64,000 nucleotides of DNA from Pseudobutyrivibrio ruminis HUN009 (lineage in GTDB: Bacteria; Bacillota; Clostridia; Lachnospirales; Lachnospiraceae). A program made the translations under genes and the position numbers. The notes beneath the pieces are model-generated. The model searched no databases and was not told the DNA's origin. It saw only the letters and a program-made list of their open reading frames with translations. The number at the start of each line of letters is the position of its first letter. Position 1 is the stretch's first letter. The stretch spans positions 1,419,001 to 1,483,000 of the forward strand of contig NZ_JNLH01000001.1 of NCBI RefSeq assembly GCF_000703005.1, read 5' to 3'. This document shows positions 61,200 to 64,000 of this stretch, piece by piece.

Positions 61200-61265
61200 G
61201 TTCAAGCCTCCTCAGCCTAAGCACAAAAAGCCTTCAGATTCGTCTGAAGGTTTTTTTTTCTTGTA
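61200..61265 (+). repeat. Direct repeat copy 2 (attR-like): tRNA-Lys 3' end and terminator copy
   Basis: GTTCAAGCCTCCTCAGCCT, then the CCTTCAGATT-CGTCTGAAGG stem with nine T, repeats the end of tRNA-Lys and its terminator from 59624-59689 with a handful of changes and small indels. The sequence before it is unrelated to tRNA, so it is a fragment and not a gene. Confidence 0.75.
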
Positions 61266-61275
61266 GATATACTTG

Positions 61276-61329
61276 TGCACTAGTCAACTAAAAGTAAGAC
61301 AAAGTGTCTACTTTTAGTTGACTAGTGCA
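61276..61329. repeat. 54-base near-perfect palindrome
   Basis: Two 21-base arms (61276-61296 and 61309-61329; arm core CACTAGTCAACTAAAAGT) are perfectly complementary. The centre adds GACA/TGTC around AAG with one bulged A. It has no T-run. It lies 10 bases after the attR-like repeat. It could be a miniature transposable element, a recombination site or a stable RNA hairpin. Confidence 0.75.
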
Positions 61330-61548
61330 ATCTGAATTAGTTGAGTAGAGAATTCTGCAATTAAAAACTTAATTCAAAAAGATTGGGTATCAGAATTCAA
61401 TTATCACAGCTTACTACTAGCCAATCCACTAACACAACTATATTTCGCACAATAATATGTGAGGTTTTTGTGTAGATAGAGACTATTAGATTGCTATATG
61501 ATACAATGAAGCTAAGTTTGGGGAGTAGCTTGTAAAAGGAGGCTAGGT

Positions 61549-61917
61549 ATGAAATTTTATGTATGCGAGGTTTGCGGTAATTTTGTAGGCATGGTTAAGG
61601 AGTCCGGTGCTCCAATGTCTTGCTGTGGTCAGAAGATGAAGGAGCTTGTTCCTGGTACTTCTGATGGTGCAGTTGAAAAGCATGTTCCTGTATGCAAGGT
61701 AGAGGGAAATGTGGTGACTGTAGAGGTTGGTTCTGTAGAGCATCCAATGGCTCCAGAGCACTACATTGAGTGGATTGCTATCGAAACAAAGCAGGGAGCT
61801 CAGAGAAAGGTTCTCGAGCCAGGTCAGAAGCCATGCGCTCAGTTCGCTCTTACAGATGGCGATTCGTTAGTTGCAGCTTATGCATATTGCAACTTACACG
61901 GATTATGGAAATCATAA
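61549..61917 (+). CDS. dfx: Desulfoferrodoxin (superoxide reductase)
   Basis: This protein reduces superoxide to peroxide in anaerobes. The N-terminal desulforedoxin domain has CEVCG and SCCGQ for a rubredoxin-type iron centre. The C-terminal domain carries the catalytic iron ligands in EKHVPV, VEHPM, PEHYIEW and YCNLHGLW (four His and a Cys). It is 122 residues, full length, with AAAAGGAGG before the ATG. It is monocistronic. Confidence 0.93.
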   Translation: MKFYVCEVCGNFVGMVKESGAPMSCCGQKMKELVPGTSDGAVEKHVPVCKVEGNVVTVEVGSVEHPMAPEHYIEWIAIETKQGAQRKVLEPGQKPCAQFALTDGDSLVAAYAYCNLHGLWKS

Positions 61918-61930
61918 TGTTAATAATAGT

Positions 61931-61967
61931 AAAGAGCTTTGGGGGTGCCCAAAGCTCTTTTTTTGTT
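61931..61967. terminator. Terminator shared by desulfoferrodoxin and the convergent hydrolase
   Basis: AAAGAGCTTTGGG pairs with CCCAAAGCTCTTT around GGTG, followed by a T-run. Confidence 0.92.
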
Positions 61968-62523
61968 AAAATAATCCATCTACTATTTTCATTATTCTAT
62001 GAAGGTTTTGAATATCTGTATCAACATCACCGGTCTCTAAAGAGTGGTTTGCATCTGGGATGACGGCATATGTGATTGAAAGTTCATCACAAAGCTGGAC
62101 GCACATATCAGTATCACAAAGAGGATCCTTGCTTCCGTGGAAAACAAAACCTTCGCAGGCATTGATGTATGCAAATGTCATTTCGATAGGTGTGAAGATA
62201 ATGCTTTCAGCTTCGATGCCATAGTCAAAGGCGTATTTGGCAGCGATAGCTGTACCAATGCTTTTTCCAATAAAGACAACATTATCATAGGAAGAAAAGT
62301 CTATATCTTTTAACTGCTCAACTACCTGTGTGAGAGCCTCATTGATTGCAGCCTCAGCCTGAGCGGCATTTGTCTTGATAGAATCTAAATCATTTGAAAA
62401 TGTATAAGTTACTTCTTTTATTTCATAGCCATGATTCTTGGCAAGCTTCTTTGAATAGTACAAAAGTGGTTTATCTGAGTGATATCCAACTCCTGGAAAT
62501 ATAACAGCTAAATTCTTATCCAT
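61966..62523 (-). CDS. Small alpha/beta hydrolase
   Basis: This 185-residue hydrolase shows FPGVGYHSDKPLLYY at the N-terminus, the nucleophile elbow VFIGKSIGTAIA near residue 88, an acid in HGSKDPLCD and the histidine in PDANHSLETG. The fold is that of small dienelactone-hydrolase-like or BAAT-type enzymes. The substrate is unknown. GAAAGGAACACT precedes the ATG. It is convergent with dfx. Confidence 0.8.
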   Translation of the reverse strand: MDKNLAVIFPGVGYHSDKPLLYYSKKLAKNHGYEIKEVTYTFSNDLDSIKTNAAQAEAAINEALTQVVEQLKDIDFSSYDNVVFIGKSIGTAIAAKYAFDYGIEAESIIFTPIEMTFAYINACEGFVFHGSKDPLCDTDMCVQLCDELSITYAVIPDANHSLETGDVDTDIQNLHRIMKIVDGLF

Positions 62524-62703
62524 AGTGTTCCTTTCATTAATAAGAAAAATTCTACGAATCTATTATAGCAATAAAAGTACTTAGAAAAACAAAAAAACAC
62601 AAAACCTGTACCGATTTGTTCACATTGCAATCATGTTGCGCACACTTGACGGGATTAATATACCGCTAAATGATACAAAAATAGCAGCAGATAGGAGTGA
62701 ATT

Positions 62704-63381
62704 ATGGAAAAGAGGTATAGGCATGAATGGAAACACGCTATAACCTACGCAGACTTGCTAACAATAAGGCAAAGAATGTCAGCTATAGCGATACCTGATC
62801 CACATACAATCGACGGAAAATATCTTATAAGAAGTCTTTATTTCGATAATCTGAATGACAAAGCACTTCGTGAAAAAGTGGATGGGGTGAACATGCGAGA
62901 GAAATTTCGCATAAGATATTATAACTTCGATACTAGAATAATCCACCTTGAAAAGAAAAGTAAACTCAACGGTCTTGGTACGAAATACCATGCTCCATTG
63001 ACAGCGGAAGAGGCACAGAAGATAGTGGATGGAGATATTGATTGGATGATTGATTCCCCATATTCACTGATTCAGGAGCTGTATTGCAAGATGCGATATC
63101 AGGGAATGAGACCTATGACCATAGTAGATTACACCAGAGAGCCATTTGTATATGGACCTGGAAATGTAAGAGTTACATTAGATTATGACATAAGAACGGG
63201 GATGAATAGAACGGATTTCTTAAATCCAGAATGTGTAACAATTCCAGCGGGCGACGCTCCAATTATATTGGAGGTCAAATGGGATGCATATCTGCCAGAA
63301 ATAATAAGAGATGCAGTACAAATCCCAGGGACTAGAGTGCAGGCATTTTCAAAATATGCACAGTGCAGGATATACGGTTAA
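62704..63381 (+). CDS. VTC-domain polyphosphate polymerase-like protein
   Basis: This 225-residue protein has the tunnel fold of the VTC/polyphosphate polymerase domain. The signs are the repeated basic/acidic strands KYLIRSLYFDNLND, KFRIRYYNF, IHLEKKSKLNGLGTKY, VDYTREPFVY and ILEVKWDAYLPEII. Yeast Vtc4 makes polyphosphate with this domain; bacterial members are less well known. It is followed after 21 bases by a DUF4956 membrane protein, a common pair, often with CotH-type kinases. Confidence 0.85.
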   Translation: MEKRYRHEWKHAITYADLLTIRQRMSAIAIPDPHTIDGKYLIRSLYFDNLNDKALREKVDGVNMREKFRIRYYNFDTRIIHLEKKSKLNGLGTKYHAPLTAEEAQKIVDGDIDWMIDSPYSLIQELYCKMRYQGMRPMTIVDYTREPFVYGPGNVRVTLDYDIRTGMNRTDFLNPECVTIPAGDAPIILEVKWDAYLPEIIRDAVQIPGTRVQAFSKYAQCRIYG

Positions 63382-63402
63382 TAGATAGAAGGAGTGAAGA
63401 TT

Positions 63403-64000
63403 ATGACATTTAGCGATATTTTTAAATCAAGCTTTTTAAGCAATGTAACAAGCGTAACAGTTTTAGATATGGTAATTGCTATGGCATTATCATTTGCAAT
63501 TGGTTTATTTATTTTCTTTATTTATAAGAAGACATACGCAGGAGTTATGTACTCATCAAATTTCGGAGTGACTTTAGTAGCTCTTACAATGATTGCGACA
63601 TTCGTTATCTTGGCGGTAACCAGTAACGTAGTTCTTTCGTTAGGTATGGTCGGTGCCTTATCAATCGTTCGTTTTAGAACAGCAATCAAGGAGCCTCTTG
63701 ATATAGCTTTTCTTTTCTGGGCAATTGCAGCAGGTATTGTACTTGCAGCAGGAATGATTCCACTTGCAGTATTTGGTAGTGTGATTATCGGTGTAATGAT
63801 TACCGTATTTGCGAATCGTAAATCAAATGTTAATCCATATATCGTAGTCCTTCGCTGTGAGGATTCTCTTACAGAGAAGGAAGCAATGCAGTATTTAAAC
63901 GAGAAGACAACTAAGTGTGTGGTTAAGAGCAAGACTGCTAGAAAGGGTGAGATTGAACTGAATCTTGAAATCAGACTCAAGGAAGACAACACAGATTTCA
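63403..64000 (+). CDS. DUF4956 membrane protein (3' end outside window)
   Basis: The frame opens at ATG 63403 behind AGAAGGAG and runs to the window edge (199 codons). Four hydrophobic helices lie in the first 150 residues (for example MVIAMALSFAIGLFIFFI), with the conserved GMVGALSIVRFRTAIKEP loop between them, followed by a soluble domain beginning VNPYIVVLRCEDSLTEKEA. This is the DUF4956 pattern, regularly paired with a VTC-domain protein. Function unknown. The final residues, about 20-30 judging by the family, are missing. Confidence 0.85.
   Translation, partial: MTFSDIFKSSFLSNVTSVTVLDMVIAMALSFAIGLFIFFIYKKTYAGVMYSSNFGVTLVALTMIATFVILAVTSNVVLSLGMVGALSIVRFRTAIKEPLDIAFLFWAIAAGIVLAAGMIPLAVFGSVIIGVMITVFANRKSNVNPYIVVLRCEDSLTEKEAMQYLNEKTTKCVVKSKTARKGEIELNLEIRLKEDNTDF

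Noticed and set aside
61200..61265. A second tRNA-Lys gene
   Set aside because: Only the 3' end and terminator are present; the acceptor 5' half, D-arm and anticodon arm are missing.

Overview
The window reads as chromosomal DNA of a butyrate-producing rumen or gut Lachnospiraceae, most likely Butyrivibrio or Pseudobutyrivibrio. This is inferred from an AT-rich genome with short, tightly packed operons, a secreted multi-module starch amylase, pyruvate formate-lyase, a crotonase of the butyrate pathway, a MecA adaptor, a eukaryotic-type HisA, an LL-diaminopimelate aminotransferase, and tRNA genes without encoded CCA. No search could be run, so the genus is a judgement.

Layout. 1-6105: an oligopeptide (OPT) transporter on the minus strand, cut by the window edge; a 45-residue ORF; a three-gene ABC importer of the TrpXYZ type; and aspartokinase. 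The OPT gene, the importer and aspartokinase share an ACTTTA/TAAAGT operator-like motif at their promoters. 6331-16927: a 1330-residue membrane-anchored alpha-amylase, the pyrC-pyrF-pyrK-pyrD pyrimidine operon, mecA and a cytoplasmic GH13 enzyme. 16929-21833: the convergent pflA/pflB pair behind a structured leader, a DnaQ-like exonuclease and a lipoprotein. 21979-27489: flavin reductase, M18 aminopeptidase, eukaryotic-type HisA, DapL, an AraR-like regulator and a YjfB-like protein. 27701-33183: an esterase and a translationally coupled acyltransferase / zinc-ribbon membrane protein / EAL-GGDEF set. 33263-41672: crotonase, a DUF4190 protein, IleRS, two structured intergenic elements, glycogen phosphorylase and a CPBP protease. 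41802-53367: a calcium-binding-type protein, then a sugar sensing and uptake locus with three sugar-binding proteins, a YesM-type kinase, an AraC-type response regulator, a double-domain ATPase and two paralogous permeases.

53462-54125 is a long intergenic imperfect palindrome with a TwoAYGGAY-type RNA core at its apex. It is followed by an SGNH hydrolase, a zinc/cadmium efflux operon (free HMA protein, P-type ATPase, ArsR regulator), and a DUF3793-flavodoxin operon behind an iron-box-like palindrome. 59034-59644 is a six-gene tRNA cluster (Pro, Gly, Arg, His, Gln, Lys). The 3' end of tRNA-Lys and its terminator recur at 61200, bracketing about 1.5 kb of element-like DNA: a DinD-like gene, a DUF3800-associated RNA hairpin and a dead DUF3800 gene. 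The window ends with desulfoferrodoxin, a small hydrolase, and a VTC-domain / DUF4956 pair cut by the edge.

Functionally the window links extracellular starch attack (amylase), intracellular processing (GH13 enzyme, glycogen phosphorylase), sugar uptake, and fermentation through pyruvate formate-lyase and crotonase. The least explained parts are RNA- or DNA-structural: the 660-bp palindrome, the structured glgP leader, and the element remnant at the tRNA-Lys 3' end.
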